A stretch of DNA of 35,035 bases from NCBI GenBank assembly GCA_017650325.1, contig JAGCFC010000066.1:1-35035 (forward strand), read 5' to 3'. The position numbers and the translations under genes were made by a program. A model generated the notes under the pieces. It saw nothing but the letters and a program-made list of their open reading frames with translations, was not told the origin of the DNA and did not search any database. Origin of the DNA: Salinivirgaceae bacterium. GTDB lineage: Bacteria > Bacteroidota > Bacteroidia > Bacteroidales > SZUA-534. Each line of letters begins with the position of its first letter. The stretch's first letter is position 1. Positions 34,675 through 35,035 of the stretch are shown here, one piece after another.

Positions 34675-35035
34675 TGGAGCTGCCGGGTTTCGAACCCGGG
34701 TCCAAACAAGGAAACCATGAGCTTTCTACACGCTTAGCTCCGACTTGGTTTTCGTGCGCTGGCCGGATCAAAGCCACCTACCAACGCCTTATCCTCTAAA
34801 TCTTGCCCGCATTACGAGGCTAATACGAGCCAGTCCCGAATTGCTGCACATCAGAATCGGCGAGCCTCAAGACAAGGGCTTCCGCGATGCGTCTTGTCCC
34901 AGCTCCTTGAGCCGGGATTAGGCCAATCTACTATACTTCGATTAGGCGGCAAGAGCGTAAGAATTTTCGCCAGTTATAGTTTTGTGTCCGGGATTTACGG
35001 GCCGGTTTCACTGCTCCCGACGTGCTTACCCACCA
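34675..35035 (-). ncRNA. ssrA: tmRNA (5' end outside window)
   Basis: Transfer-messenger RNA, the ribosome-rescue RNA. On the minus strand, the 3' tRNA-like end reads GGACCCGGGTTCGAAACCCGG for the T arm and CAGCTCC for the acceptor strand, with A73 opposite 34675. The body shows typical Bacteroidetes blocks: TGGTAGGTGGCTTTG, AGCGTGTAGAAAGCTC, GTAGATTGGCCTAATCC and TAGAGGATAAGGC. The tag frame is at 34942-34971. The 5' acceptor strand (expected GGGGCTG) lies beyond 35035, roughly 45 nt further by comparison with Bacteroides tmRNA. The 3' terminal CCA is not encoded: the bases after A73 read CAA. Confidence 0.95.
34942..34971 (-). other. tmRNA tag-peptide reading frame (GENSYALAA)
   Basis: Resume codon GGC then GAA AAT TCT TAC GCT CTT GCC GCC TAA, coding GENSYALAA (preceded by Ala from the charged tmRNA). 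The ALAA end is the usual ClpXP-type degron. Position 4 is Ser where Bacteroides tags have Asn, by recall. Confidence 0.93.

Overview
The window looks like chromosomal DNA from a gut- or oral-type member of the order Bacteroidales (phylum Bacteroidota). Four things support this. Several genes are preceded by the TAnnTTTG promoter element of the phylum. There is a giant type IX secretion (T9SS) cargo adhesin with a PorP/SprF partner. There are lineage-typical families (DUF4296, TIGR02757, GH97). The tmRNA encodes the tag GENSYALAA, close to the Bacteroides tag. I cannot name the genus from this sequence alone.

Layout. 1-5.4 kb: mostly housekeeping genes (end of a TPR protein, rplY-pth operon, TIGR02757 protein, trmN6, manC). 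5.6-19.6 kb: a surface-adhesion block with a membrane TPR/SpoIIE-type phosphatase, a 3468-residue SprB-like adhesin with a type B T9SS sorting domain, and a PorP/SprF outer-membrane protein 7 bp downstream of it. 19.6-22.4 kb: a DUF4296 lipoprotein, ruvB and an exported, probably barrel-like protein. 22.4-26.8 kb: an accessory-looking stretch with a WYL regulator, an AT-rich PD-(D/E)XK-type nuclease gene, two unrecognised genes and a beta-CASP/MBL hydrolase whose reading frame is broken near its start. 26.9-29.4 kb: a small lipoprotein, an M23 peptidase with a Pro/Lys/Glu-rich linker and a YdcF-like protein. 29.5-33.0 kb: a two-gene operon for GH51 and GH97 glycosidases. 33.3-35.0 kb: tRNA-Lys(CTT), a second nuclease of the same type as the first, and most of the tmRNA gene (5' end outside the window).

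Genes that probably work together: SprB-like adhesin with SprF (secretion and anchoring), GH51 with GH97 (trimming arabinose- and galactose/glucose-containing glycans), and rplY with pth (translation). The most interesting unexplained material is the pair of divergent orphan nucleases (23.4 and 33.5 kb), one of them between tRNA-Lys and ssrA, and the unknown operon at 24.5-26.8 kb. A defence role for these is inference only: no methyltransferase, integrase, transposase or CRISPR array is visible.
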